This document shows, one piece after another, positions 40,401 through 52,262 of a DNA stretch of 64,000 nucleotides. The position numbers and the translations under genes were made by a program. The stretch is from assembly GCF_905220365.1 (NCBI RefSeq), contig NC_061123.1, positions 434,001 to 498,000 of the forward strand, written 5' to 3'. Numbering within the stretch: position 1 is the stretch's first letter; each line of letters opens with the position of its first letter. The notes beneath the pieces are model-generated. The model saw nothing but the letters and a program-made list of their open reading frames with translations. It did not search any database and was not told where the DNA came from. The stretch is from Vanessa cardui (taxonomy: Eukaryota; Arthropoda; Insecta; Lepidoptera; Nymphalidae).

Positions 40401-43286
40401 TTATTGACGAAAAGAATAATAATGTATTTTTTTGATATAGATAACTTTGTTACGACTATACGACGCTGGTTAGTAAGTAAGTTAGTTCGAATAGGTAGGG
40501 AACATTTCGGCGTAAGTTAGCACAAAAATATTGATAGACAATATTTTTTAAATCATTCAAAATTTAAATTTTAATCATATTATAGTTAGATAAATATTAA
40601 ATAACTATAAAAAAGGACAAAGATATTCGGCTTAGAAACAGTACAATTGGTAAACAAAATATTATTGATTTTGTAGATATTAAGTAGTATTTTTGTTTTT
40701 GAATATATTATTTCATATAAAAATATAAGAAATTCCCTTGAAAGTGCCAAAACGTTGCTAATTTAAACCTTATACAACTTTTTTTATGCAACATAAAACA
40801 ATATTGATTTTATTATAATTGTAAAGCCATGCTGATTTAGTTTATATCTTATTTGCTGCTAAGTTACGCCATCTATGAAACAAAATATAAACTTTTTGGA
40901 TATATAATACGCCATATTGTATTTCGGTCAAAATTAGACTTAAAATTATTCAATGTACAAATACAAAATATATAACGTTATACAATTTATAAAGCGTTCA
41001 AGTATTAAATGACAGAAAAACTAAGTCTGATTTTGACCTTAGCTGATTTTCGTGTGAAATTTTTGACACGTAATGTAAACTGCCAATTTATAAACCATCA
41101 TTTCTTACATTTTATATATATAACGCTGCCATACTGAATGTTATGTAAAGATCATCACTGCCTATGTGAATGTCTAATTTTCTGTAAATAACAAACTTTG
41201 GAATGATAATTATTACAATACCAATTATATTTCGATGTTTTATTTTTTAATTTTTATAATCCTTAGAAGTTTAGATTTAAGCGTCTATCCAATGACTATC
41301 TAAATAGGTACAACCTTTAAATCTAGAAATATGTTCTCACGTTGAAAATATTTAGAATGCTTATTTTACCGAAAGCTTAATAGATTTTCATTTGTTTATT
41401 TTTCACTCTGTCGAGTGCTTATTTTTATAGCAAAATTTCCTTGATAGCAAGTTTGCTTTCCTATTCTGTATGCGTACTTATATTGTTTTCTTCCATTGCA
41501 AATATAATTTTTGGATTCATTTTATCGAGAGCTAATTTGGAAGGGCATCGCGTATAATTTTTTGAAAATTTTTATAAACATGTTTTCCTACTGATTCGCA
41601 AAAAAATAATTGTAATAAGTACGTAGAAAATAGTTTAATAACAGTCAGTCGTGTCCGGTGAAATTACTTGAAAGTAACATCACATTTATTTACGAAACCT
41701 TTTCTATTACCTTTATATAGTAGGTAAAAAAATAAAACATGGCCTTTTTTTCTTTATTTTAAAAATTACGATTTTCCGTCGATGGAAATAATATCCAACG
41801 ATAGCAACGAGTAAAACCCGGAGTCCATACACCACAATTTCGTTCGTAATTATATATAATTAAATTAAAAATATCTTGATGAATAAAAATCCTTCTTATG
41901 TGAAAACAACTAATTTTAAATATGAAAGGATACACAGAGAAGCTGTTATTGAGGCAGAGTCAAAATGAAAGCTTTGGTTGAATTAAACAAAATAGAAGAG
42001 ACATGAGTACAACTGTTAAAAGAAAAAAGGTAGTGAATAAAAAAACTGTCTTCGTTCGTATTCGTATCCATTAAAATCGTTCGCAGTCGTTCACAATATT
42101 CTGACGTCATGACAAGAGTCGCGTGTGCCCTCTGCACAGGACTAATTGGACGACCACGCTCTCCACTCGATTCAATTACGACAGCCAGACGACACTGATG
42201 ACTTAGGCTCTTCTACGCTGAAAGCTAAGCTATACCATGCCTAACTCACACTTAATACCCATAAATAACAGGTTTTAAATGTAAATACATTTACTATCGA
42301 AGAATATTGCGATCGTTTTCAATTTAGTTTAATTTTTTTCAAAAGACGTTTATTGCTATGAAAATAATAAAACTCGATGGAAATGAAAATTACAAAAAGG
42401 GTAGCATAGAAAATGACATAAGAATGCCATTTGCATCAGTACAGTATGGGCGTGTCATGCATTCATATCATGTCAGTCATGGAGCTCTAGTGGAATCAGT
42501 TGACATTTCAAAAGTCTTAGATAATAATTAATAAACCATCATTAACAATTTTAGCGTTAAATTAATTTCATATAATATGAAATACATCATTTATAATAAA
42601 GACTTTATTTCATGATTTATTATGTCAAAAAGTAGGGGTTTGCTGTAATCATTTAAGTTCAACCATTATGACAAACTTTTCCCATAATCACTGACTCACA
42701 ATCCAATTTTCACACAAGTTAATCCAATTCAGAATTCCCCTGATTTTTGTTAGCTACTTAAGCTTAATGTAAATGCGATCTCGCTATTGCCTTTCTACTA
42801 TGATCTTACGGTAAATTCCAAGCCTCTTCTTATCTTATCTTTCAAATTTGGCGTGAATGTATGACTGTCGTTCCAATACAAATGCTCTGAACGTTGATTT
42901 TTAAATATTCGAATATGCAGTTATACATCAGCGCCATTTGAAATAGTAGGAAATTAGCAGACTGTGAAATATATTTCTTGCTTATTTTCATTTAATTATT
43001 TCATTTAATACATAAACACTTCTAAAACATATATGTATTTTATGATTATTGTATTGTACTGTATTATTGTATTATAGACAAAGAACTCCATGAAAGATCT
43101 TCCACTTCCAATCGGGTCCAGACAACTTCATCAGGTAATCAGTCCTTTCGGTTTGGGGACATCATGTACTCCTGCAGATCCGTAATCTCCACTCTATGAC
43201 TTGTTTGCTCCAATGAGTCCTTCGATAGGTGGCATGCCAATTAATTCTGCTAATTATGCAACTGGATAGGTAATAGTATCGAAGTA

Positions 43287-43324
43287 TCGAAGTATCTTTT
43301 AATTATCCTTAAAAGATACTTCGA
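43287..43324. repeat. Perfect hairpin, 16-base arms
   Basis: Arms 43287-43302 and 43309-43324 around TTATCC. Preceded by a short direct repeat of GTATCGAA. Confidence 0.75.
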
Positions 43325-44104
43325 GCGTTCCTTGCTCCATAGTTATTTGAGTGACTTTGAATTGTTGGACTAGCCCTGCACTTAGTGTCCATATTTCACC
43401 AATGCTTGTCACAAGTAAGACGAATTGGTTGACAATTTTCCTTTTCTAAATGCGTTATACACGAGGTAAGGTTGCCGAATGCAATCTCAAGCGAACTAAT
43501 TTAATTTTCTTCTCGAAACACATACGTGTATATTTGTTGATATACAATATTTTTATTAAATATATCGCAAAATTTTAAAACAATTTTCAAAGTCAACTTT
43601 TATAGTTCCAATCTGATTGAGAGTCTGGTGCAAATCGCGATCAATTCAGCAATAGCTCGACTGAAATAGTCTCGTGTAAACACGGCTTAACTCGGTTCTC
43701 AGTTTATGATCCTCGTAAATACTTGTAAGAATAAAATCCAATGACCAATTCATATTTTGAATTGAAAATTATCCCCTACTATGTGTAATTATAAACAAAT
43801 CCACATTTTTTTTTTGTGAAGGCAATAATGTTTATTTTTAATTTTTGTGTGTTTAAAGTTATCGTGATGGTGTGTGAGTTATTTTAAATTTTTTTGAGCA
43901 AAATGGCATAGCACTCATTATTTACACTTTTCAGACAGTCAATTGATAAAACTACGCATTATTTTATATATATGACTGACCCTTTGATCAAGTCCCTAAA
44001 TATATTGCATTATTACAAGGCCATTATTGCTGGGGTGAACCAACAGGTCGAGCCAATAAAAAGATTTTATTCTATCCAATTCTCAGAAACAGCCCTGAGT
44101 TTAA

Positions 44105-44290
44105 ATGTGTGTGTAAACCCGAGTTTCATAAACCAAGTATGCATCGGATTAGGACACAGTGGGAACAGAAACTGCATCTGTGTTTGCAGACACTCGTGCA
44201 TAATATGTCGTCTGGGTCCGATGTTGGCTGGTCTACCTTTAGTTTGGCCAACGAGACCCAAAACAGTAAAGTTGACGTCATAATTTTTTG
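44105..44290 (+). mobile_element. SINE-D 3' part
   Basis: ATCTGTGTTTGCAGACACTC, GATGTTGGCTGGTCTACC, AGTTTGGCCAACGAGACC. Confidence 0.45.
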
Positions 44291-44346
44291 TAATTATGAA
44301 CATTGACCTATGACCAAACATAATATATGAACAAAACAGATTAAGA

Positions 44347-44657
44347 AGAGTCGAGATGGCCCAGTGGTTAGAACGCGTGCATCTTAACCGATGATTACGG
44401 GTTCAAATTTGCCTGGGGCAAGCACCGCTGATTCGTGTGCTTATTTTGTCTTTATAATTCATCTCGTGCTCAACGGTGAAGGAAAACATCGTGAGGAAAC
44501 CTGCATGTGACAAATTTCATAGAAATTCTGCCACATGTGCATTCCACCAACCCGCATTGGAACAGCGTGGTGGAATATGTTCCAAACCTTCTCCTGAAAA
44601 GGGAGAGGAGGCCTTTATCCCAGCAGTAGGAATTTACAGGCTGTTGTTGTTGTTTTG
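44347..44657 (+). mobile_element. SINE-A copy
   Basis: GAGTCGAGATGGCCCAGTGG to CAGGCTGTTGTTGTTG; nearly identical to the 32813 copy, suggesting recent activity. Confidence 0.8.
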
Positions 44658-44759
44658 TTTGTAAAACAGATTATGAAGTTTAATTACGTCAGTTTCAAAA
44701 AAAGGTGACGTTGTAACTACAATTTAAACCTTCTCTGCTTACAATTAGTTTCAATTCAC

Positions 44760-45033
44760 TTGGTGGTAAGGCTTTATGCAAGCCCGTCTCGGTAGGTAAC
44801 ACCCACTCATCAGTTATTCTACCGCCAAATAACAGTACTCAGCATTGTTGTGTTTCGGTTTGAAGAGTGAGTGAGCCAGTACAGGCACAAGGGACATAAC
44901 ATTTTAGTTCCCAAGGTTGGTGGCATATTGACGATGTATAACTATTCCTAGTTAATATTTCTTCCAGGGTGATGTTGACCATATACCACCAGGTGGCCAT
45001 ATGGGCCATACGGGCTCGTTCGCCTACCTACTC
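44760..45033 (-). mobile_element. SINE-B copy
   Basis: TTGGTGGTAAGGCTTTATGC through CAGGTGGCCATATGGGCC. Confidence 0.65.
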
Positions 45034-45337
45034 CAAAAAATTCAGTCACATTAGTTTGTATAAAAAGCACAGTATAATTCGAAGGGTGTGTTTCGAATGA
45101 GAACCAATGGTAGCTATTATCGTAAGTGCTATAACTCACGAGTCGTAGTGAAGCGAAGTGCGAGTCGTTGGACATCGAGTGACGGCGTTATGCAACGAGG
45201 TCAACGCAATAAACCCCTCGGGTCCTTTCATTACGAGCAGATCGCTTAGATTTTATCGATTACGACGTAAAATAATTAAATGGGGTCAATTTATTTAAGA
45301 AGATATTTTGAAATTCTTACATCGTGATACAGCTTAG

Positions 45338-45390
45338 TACAAGTTTGTAAGGAAAGGTACCCGGGTGGTACCTTTCCTTACAAACTTGTA
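45338..45390. repeat. Perfect hairpin, 24-base arms
   Basis: Arms 45338-45361 and 45367-45390 pair without mismatch around loop CGGGT. A partial outer match (ATTCTTAC / GTAAGAAT) suggests a larger palindrome with a deletion. Confidence 0.8.
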
Positions 45391-45404
45391 AGAATCATAT
45401 ATTA

Positions 45405-45450
45405 CAAGCACTTTTGAATCGTCATTTTACATAAATATAAGTAAGTGAAG
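45405..45450 (-). mobile_element. LINE 3' tail, short
   Basis: Reverse fragment TTACAAGCACTTTTGAATCG with CATTTTAC following. It directly follows the 45338-45390 hairpin. Confidence 0.5.
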
Positions 45451-45626
45451 CAGTGTGTGCGGTAGTAGTCCCTTTCCATACGATGCAGCTACCTCCTCGT
45501 ACCTACTAATAAATAAACTCAAAACTTTTGTTTACTAGAATGAGTTAAATTTAAGTTAAACAATGAAGTTTTCACTTTAGTAATATTATCAACGCAACAC
45601 TAAATAGAAACAAGGTATTAAATTAT

Positions 45627-45775
45627 TTCCACCAACCCGCATTGAAACAGCGTGATGGATGGAATATATTCCAAACCCTCTCCTTAATGGAAGAGGAGGC
45701 CTTATGCCTGCCAACAGCCTGCAAATTTTCCACTGGGCAGTGGGAAATTTGCCGGCTGTTGCTTGCTTGTTTGCT
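45627..45775 (+). mobile_element. SINE-A 3' part
   Basis: CCACCAACCCGCATTGAAAC to TTGCCGGCTGTTGCTTG, with a partial duplication of the CAGCCTGCAAATTT segment. Confidence 0.65.
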
Positions 45776-46499
45776 ATTAAATTATACAAAGAATAAAATT
45801 ATAACCAAAATTTAATTTCGAGTAGGGATTACTCGAAACAGTGAGGTTTAAGTGTAAAGATCGTGAAGATATCTGCAATATGTATTTAAACCAACCCACA
45901 TAGGAAGAGCATCGTGGAACGCGTTCCGTCTTTTAAAAAAAGAGATTTGCTAACCTACTATAAAATGAAAGGCTGTTGGCGAAATTAAAACACGAACATT
46001 GTAAATATTTCCACTGGTAAGTCGCATTATCTTATTCCAGCGACTAATATCGAGCGATGTGGGTACACGGCAGCCACAACTATGCTCAGCGCTTAGTTCA
46101 AAAGTTGGGCGCTTTAAAACAAATGCCAAGGTCTTACAAATTCGTGCCAAAGGTGCGGTATCTCTGTAACGATATATGCTCGGGCTAATTCGAATGAAGA
46201 AGCTCGTTTGTTTTACGAAATTTTATTAAATGTAAATTTTCTCGTATGCCTTTATTAAGGCGAGTTTTTGTGAAAATTTCATTTATTAGCATGAAAAGCT
46301 TGTTATATAATACGGTTTCTATTGAAATTGTTTTTCTTTTTACTTTATTTTCACGATAATATTACGTAATGCAGTGTTGAATACGTGGACCTGAGATGTA
46401 TGTCGGTCTTTCGAATGCAGGTAAGCCTTATTGATTTTAGGGAATTCCCATCCAGGTTATTTTATATTTTTCGAATTTAGTTTATGATGAGATTGCTGT

Positions 46500-46663
46500 T
46501 CGTTTAAATTTTGATAAAGAGTAATTATTGAGTTTCTTGTCGGTTCTTCTCGGTAGAATCTACTTTCCAAACCGGTGGTAGCTTCACTTAATTGTAAAAT
46601 GACGATTCAAAAGTGCTTGTAAAAGCCTACTTGAATAAAGTTATTTTGATTTTTGATTTTGAT
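46500..46663 (+). mobile_element. LINE 3' tail
   Basis: GTCGGTTCTTCTCGGTAGAA, ACCGGTGGTAGCTTCACTTA and an ATTTTGATTTTTGATTTTGA end. Confidence 0.7.
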
Positions 46664-46909
46664 GCGTAGTACGTTCTTAGACTTTGGCGTTGACTTTTGA
46701 CACTTTATTTATGAACTACTACTAAAATACGATTTTACATGCACTAAATTAATAAAACTGTACCTATAGTCCACAAACAGTCACAGTCATCAGTTTACCC
46801 CCTTGAGGAGAGCTTTAAAAAAACAGGCTATTTTTAAGATACCCCTATTTTCGCATTTATAATATCAGTTTATATTTTAATATAAATGTCAGTTACTTCG
46901 TTATCGGTG

Positions 46910-47045
46910 TTAACAAGGGACATAACCTCTCAGCTCCTGCGGTCGGTGGCGCGATAGTTATATAAGAATTGGGCGACAAAGGGTACCAAAGTCTTTGTGC
47001 ATTAAAACATACCACCGGGCAGCCGTTTATTTGACCGTCCGCCTA
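46910..47045 (-). mobile_element. SINE-B partial copy
   Basis: CAAGGGACATAACCTCTCAG and GGTCGGTGGCGCGATAG. Confidence 0.5.
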
Positions 47046-48706
47046 CAGATATAATTAAAAAAAAACGATAAAGGGTATGTAGATCTTTTTCGATAATAAT
47101 ACCTACACGAAAAGCAACTATATTATAAATATTTCGATTTAAAATTAGCGTTCCGTTTAAATGTATGTTTAACAGACAGGAATAATTTTAAAGTCAGTTA
47201 CTATTCTATTCTTATTAATTATTTTATCCATATATTTTTGTAGATAACATCATATTTATCACTCTAAAATATTTGAATAACTTACAGTATATTGTAAAAT
47301 ATTTCTAAAATACACCAAAGTGATAGTCTCTATTTCTTGAACGCAGTTTTCAAATGACATCCAATATTTTACACTTCGGAGTCAAGTTAAAAGTGTCCCT
47401 GAGGGTGACATTAAATGCAGTCCAATATTTCAACCTCTAAAGTTAGCACAAATGGATGCTTTTCGGAGCGTATAACACATTACGCGAACGAATATAAAAT
47501 GTACCTGTTTTAATAGTTATAAAGTACGTTAAGGTTCATCTTCAAAGTATCATAGTATACTATAAATAGCCTGAAAGTAATGAAAGCAGTCTGTAAGCCA
47601 GACATCTCTTTTCTCTTGGCTCCATATTAAAGCAACACCATTTAAATGTAAGCATACGTTATTTTGATTCCCTCCACGCTTGCCGCAAGTGTCCTTACCA
47701 ACTTCCAACTTCAAAAGCCCGCCGTACTTCTTAGCAAAATTATATTTCAAATCGTCTAAACAATACAATCACCTTAACCACTCATAAATAAGAATCAAAA
47801 TTGCCTGGCGCTTAATGTAGGAATGGAATACTGTAGTTTGTGATTTGTACGCATGCGTTGAGGTTTGGGCGGCCATTTTCAGGAAAACTCACACAGATGT
47901 ACACGTCTACGTCAGGTATTTCCATACCCACACACAAAAACAGTATCAAATTCTTAGGAAGGTTGTGAACTTTCTGTGTGTGGGTGTTTGTGCTTACACT
48001 GGTTTTTCGTGTGGTGGTGGGATGCTGAGTAAAGCCTTCTTCATATTGAGGTGTTTGATGAAGTTTGTTTGGGTTTTGTTTGAGGATTAAATTTATTGGG
48101 AGGATAACAGGCAAAGGTGAGGCGCCGAGAGATATTGTTTTGGGAACGAAAGGAAAAATAAATATAGAATAATTGTACAATGTTTGTATGTTTAAGTGTA
48201 TATATATGTATATAGCTACGTATAACTTAATATGTTTTAAAATATATTTGACAATGATTAAAAAATATTTAAATGTAACATCTGTTACATAATATGGCCA
48301 CGATTTTATGTATTTACTATGTATTTTAATGAATATTTACATATACATGTAAGTAAATATTTAAACCAAAATACAAATTCGTTAATAAAATCGGTATAGA
48401 CACAAATTACAATTCCGTTTCATTCCAAGTGTTTCGAATTTCTTACGTTATTTTTCTAAAATTACACAACGATAGACGCATAACTTTTTTTTAACACATT
48501 TATAATGATTACATTAAAAACAATGTTCGTAGTTAGGTCGACCCGCGTTAACACGATAAATTGTTTACAATAAAATTTCAAACGTCAACAAATTCGGTCC
48601 CTCTAAATTGCCGCTGAAAGGCCGATGTTAAAACATTTATACAATTTATTCAGTTTCTGAACGAGCCCCTACCGGTGACCTGACCTGCTTGAGAACCGCA
48701 CAGATT

Positions 48707-48740
48707 TCAGTCAGCCTCGCGACGCGACTGCCGCCGGACG
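48707..48740 (+). promoter_or_regulatory. Candidate TATA-less core promoter (Inr + DPE)
   Basis: TCAGTC at 48707-48712 matches the insect initiator TCAKTY exactly, giving A at 48709 as +1. GGACGT at 48736-48741 falls at +28 to +33, the required DPE position, and fits RGWYV. The surrounding 200 bases are CpG-rich in an AT-rich region. No TATA box at -30. Function is inferred. Confidence 0.5.
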
Positions 48741-48822
48741 TCCCGTGGCGCGGGACCCTCGTTCATCCCTCTCATTCAAATAAGAATTAGCGTCAGTGCG
48801 AAAGAAACAGTGGAAAAACTAG
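48709..48822 (+). other. Candidate non-coding first exon of an unseen downstream gene
   Basis: From the predicted +1 to a consensus 5' splice site AG|GTACGT at 48823. The 114 bases contain no ATG, as expected for a 5' UTR exon. An alternative donor (GGTAAG) is at 48918. No coding exon follows within the window, so the gene would have a first intron longer than 15 kb. Could also be a lone CpG-rich regulatory element. Confidence 0.35.
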
Positions 48823-49788
48823 GTACGTAATCGTTGCTAACCCGTGAATTGCAGGTTAAAGTCTCTTGAAGTGTTCAGTTTATTAATAAGCCGGCGAAGG
48901 ATTTTGAAACGCAGAGGGTAAGAGGTTACGTCGCTATCTGTCAGCTGATTATTCGTGCTACTGATCTGACCAAAACAAATACGAGTTCGTAAATAGTTAT
49001 AAGATATTAAACATTACAATAATGATTCGTCTATCAATCATTATTTTCTGTAAAAAATATTCGTGAAAAGTTCTGAAACTTTACTTAATGATATTTATTA
49101 AAGTATCGTTATTTATATAATTGTATTGTAAAATGCTGTAAATTAAACTGGAATTTGAAATTAGCTCAGATACATTTTTACCTTTTCGAAACCATTGTTC
49201 TTGGATGGTTGAAATAATTTATAATAAGGTCTCGCCACTTCCAACCCCTGACCATAGTACTTAATGCGAGTCCCTTGTTATTTCTCCCACTCCTCTTCCG
49301 AGAGCCTGTCAAGCTTCGAAGTACATGAACCCTTATTCTACAATACAGACCAAGCTTATAATTTTTTAAAGTTAAATTTCACTGACTATTTACATTATAA
49401 GAAGTTTATATTTTTGCGTATTATGGAACCAATATATATAAACGACATTTTTATTTATTATATTTCAACTTGAAAATTTAATGGTTTATATAATGTATTG
49501 AAAGTAAATAAAATATTCAGTTTCGTATTACTTTTATTGGTTTAAAAATGTTATATTTTTATTGAATCTCGATGAAAGCAGTGACAAGATTTTAGCTAAA
49601 AATAATCTGTTAATATTATTAATAGAGATAGTATAGCAAATCAAGTATGTATGAATATTCCTTTATTTAGATAAAAAATGATAATAGATCGGGTTAATTA
49701 AGAATACAATCTACATTGCAAGTTTATTTATCTATTAGTAAAATATACATTTAACGTAGCCTTTGTGTGTATCGCACATACTTACTTG

Positions 49789-50067
49789 GTGGTAGGGCTT
49801 TGTACAAGTCCATCTGGGTAGTTACCACCCACTCATCTGTTATTCTACCGCCAAATAACAGTAATCAGTATTGTTGTGTTTCGCTTTGAAGGGTGAGTAA
49901 GCCAGTGTAACTACAGGCCCAAGGGATATAACATCTTAGTTCCCAAGGTTGGTGGCACTTTGACGATGTAAGGAATAGTTCATATTTCTTACAGCGTCCT
50001 TGTCTATGGGTGATGGTGACCAATTACCATCAGGTGGCCCATATGCTCGTCCGTCAACCTATACCAT
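49789..50067 (-). mobile_element. SINE-B copy
   Basis: TGGTGGTAGGGCTTTGTACA to TCGTCCGTCAACCTATACCA. Confidence 0.7.
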
Positions 50068-50282
50068 AGTCGAAAGTCTCTCATCACTTCATTTTCATTT
50101 CATCGACTCGTGACATCGAATTTTTCATCGTTGATTTTTTGTAATGATAATAATGTTTCGGTGGGATTGTCTTCTTACACTAAAATAGGTCTTTGAAATA
50201 TTCAAAACGACACTTGATGTAAACTTCATAATTTAACTAAACATTATCTATCATACAGAGAGATAGATAATATACATTATTA

Positions 50283-50560
50283 CCTAATTTGGTCTAGTGG
50301 CTAGATGTAAGACTAAAAATCACCAAGGTCTTGGGTTCAAGAATTTGGCGAGGTCAAAAGTTATTTTTGTCAAAAAACCGTAATTTCGGAGTCTGGCAGT
50401 TAGAAGTGTGTTTACACCTGAAAACATCTGTTTTGCTTGCATTTCAATGCAGGCAACAGGACCAGGTCTTGCCGTCCTATAGGGATTATCAGTGAGGGAG
50501 TAAATATTTTATCTGTGCTAGTGCACATAGCCACAAAGATAGTTGGCTAGCTTAATTTTA
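50283..50560 (+). mobile_element. SINE-D copy (tRNA-like head)
   Basis: TTGGTCTAGTGGCTAGATGT (box A), GTCTTGGGTTCAAG (box B), GGAGTCTGGCAGTTAGAAGT and CTAGTGCACATAG. A tRNA-derived lepidopteran SINE pattern recognised from memory. Confidence 0.6.
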
Positions 50561-50574
50561 AGGTGTCAAAAATA

Positions 50575-50771
50575 CATTAAACTACAACAAAGCGACCAAC
50601 TGTCTGTCTGTCTGTCCGTCGCTTTTTCACCGCTGAACCGAAATTGATGAATTTGAGTATGTAGCAAACTTGAAAAACCATGAAAGGAAATAGGCTACTT
50701 TTTTTGCTTAAAACATAACAGCAGCAACTCGCCCTTAAACGCGAGTGAAGCCGCGGGTGACTACTAGTTTA
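50575..50771 (+). mobile_element. Helitron-type non-autonomous repeat
   Basis: TGTCTGTCTGTCTGTCCGTC, GCTGAACCGAAATTGATG, and a 3' end CGCGAGTGAAGCCGCGGG hairpin followed by ACTACTAG|T. Confidence 0.55.
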
Positions 50772-50847
50772 GAGCATATATATTAGATTACAATTTTATA
50801 GTCTAACCAGCTTTAATAAGGATACTGAAACAAAGGCATTTATTCGA

Positions 50848-51050
50848 TGATAGGACTTTGGGTTAGCCCGTCTGGGTAGGTACCACTCACTGCAAAGCTG
50901 CAATACTTAGCATTATTGTAATCCAGTGTGAAGCGTTGGTAAGCCAGTGTAACTGCAGGTGCGAGAGATAAAGAAATCTCAATTTTCAATGTTAGTAGCG
51001 TATTGGTTATGTAAGAAGCGTTTATAATTTCACGAGGTACCAATGTCCAT
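50848..51050 (-). mobile_element. SINE-B copy, degraded
   Basis: GCCCGTCTGGGTAGGTACCA and AATACTTAGCATTATTG; lies just left of the 858-bp element. Confidence 0.55.
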
Positions 51051-51111
51051 TGGTATTTAAAATCCATATTTAAGATCATAAAGTATACATCAAAGTAGAA
51101 TATAAGGGATT

Positions 51112-51969
51112 GCATTAGAAATTCGCATCCCGAATTTAAGGTTGGGGAAGGGGTGGGGGGTAAGGGGGGGTGGTGTAGTACCTACACCACCACTCCCCCC
51201 GCGCGGAAATCATTAGTTTTTTTTTTTTCAATTTTTAAATTTCAATACTAAAATCATCAAAATTCGTACTGTTAGTTAAATTTTGGAAGGGGAGAGATAT
51301 AAAATTCCAATTATTGGTATACAATGTGATTTCTGGCGCTGCGCCGGCCGCTGCCGCGGCACGCTCGCTTCGCTCGCTCGGCTTGCGCAGCGTTTGGTCA
51401 TAAAATCTAACCTAACCTAACCTATCCTTAGCTACTATAACTATCTACTATTTTTGTTGCCGGAGTGGCTTCGCCACTCCTGTGCCCCTCACAGCTGTTA
51501 ATTTTGGGTGAAAAATAGAAACAACAATAGGTATATTTTATAAATTTATAAGAACCATTTATCTGTATATATACTTGACTACATCTAATAATGCGATAAA
51601 TTGATATTTTTTATATTTTATGTTATATTGTATTCTATTGTCATGTTCGTAAAATCTTCTGGGTGATTATTATTTTCTTTACAAAAGTCACTTCACTACA
51701 AAATTAAATTAAATTTTTACACGTTTTACTATAAATTAATATAGTATTTGTTAAAATATAATACAGAAAAAAGCTAATAAACATAAAAATAATGATTTAA
51801 GGTTAATTATAATGTAAAATATCGATCCGTTACACGTAACTTTAAACGCACATTAAAAAAAAACTATGGGTTTCCGCGGGTTGGGAGTGGTAAATTTCGA
51901 GAGAGGGGAACAACGCATTTAAGAAACAACCCCTACTATCATCAAATTCGGGATGCGAATTTCTAATGC
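51112..51969. mobile_element. 858-bp element with 26-bp inverted ends
   Basis: GCATTAGAAATTCGCATCCC begins at 51112 and its complement ends at 51969, with 26 perfect paired bases. Inside are a G-run/C-run hairpin (51160-51200), a GC-palindromic cluster (51330-51395) and CCTAA units (51407-51424). No open frame. Target duplication ambiguous (TGC on each side if the ends start at ATTAG). Superfamily not recognised. Confidence 0.6.
51407..51424. repeat. Telomere-like CCTAA units
   Basis: CTAACCTAACCTAACCTA, about 3.6 units of the complement of the insect telomeric TTAGG repeat, within the 858-bp element. Confidence 0.6.
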
Positions 51970-52149
51970 CGACCCGAATATAATATTACTAAAAAGGACA
52001 TTCCCTATTTGTAAATAAAACACATGTGAGATTTTTGTCTCCTTGAGATTGACAAATTGAATAAACTTCTTGTGTTGCTTTGTAAGCAAAGTTTTTATTT
52101 CGTTAGAAAGAGCCACCAAGCTTATCTATTACATTATAGTAGATACGAT

Positions 52150-52262
52150 AGTTTAGTTAGAAGGCGTCTTAACCGACGCTGACAGGTTCAAAGTCAGCCA
52201 AGCATTTCAGATGTTTAATTTGTGTTCATAATTAGTCTCATGCTCGTTGATGAAGAAAAACT
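52150..52262 (+). mobile_element. SINE-A head, degraded
   Basis: GGCGTCTTAACCGACGCTGA and TTAATTTGTGTTCATAATT; 5' part only. Confidence 0.45.

Larger units (their letters stand above)
40401..48700. other. Downstream of Dscam-like gene, no coding gene recognised
   Basis: AT-rich with SINE-A (44347-44657, 45627-45775), SINE-B (44760-45033, 46910-47045), SINE-D (about 44105-44290), LINE tails (45405-45450, 46500-46663) and two perfect hairpins (43287-43324, 45338-45390). Open frames are short and lack family resemblance. Confidence 0.6.

Noticed and set aside
44346..44420. tRNA gene with box A/B-like sequence
   Set aside because: It is the tRNA-derived head of SINE-A; no acceptor stem closes and the same head is repeated many times in the window. 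The same applies to SINE-C and SINE-D heads.
47812..48180. Overlapping open frames on both strands
   Set aside because: No recognisable domain, no splice context, and biased repeats such as CACACA/GTGTGT explain the long frames.
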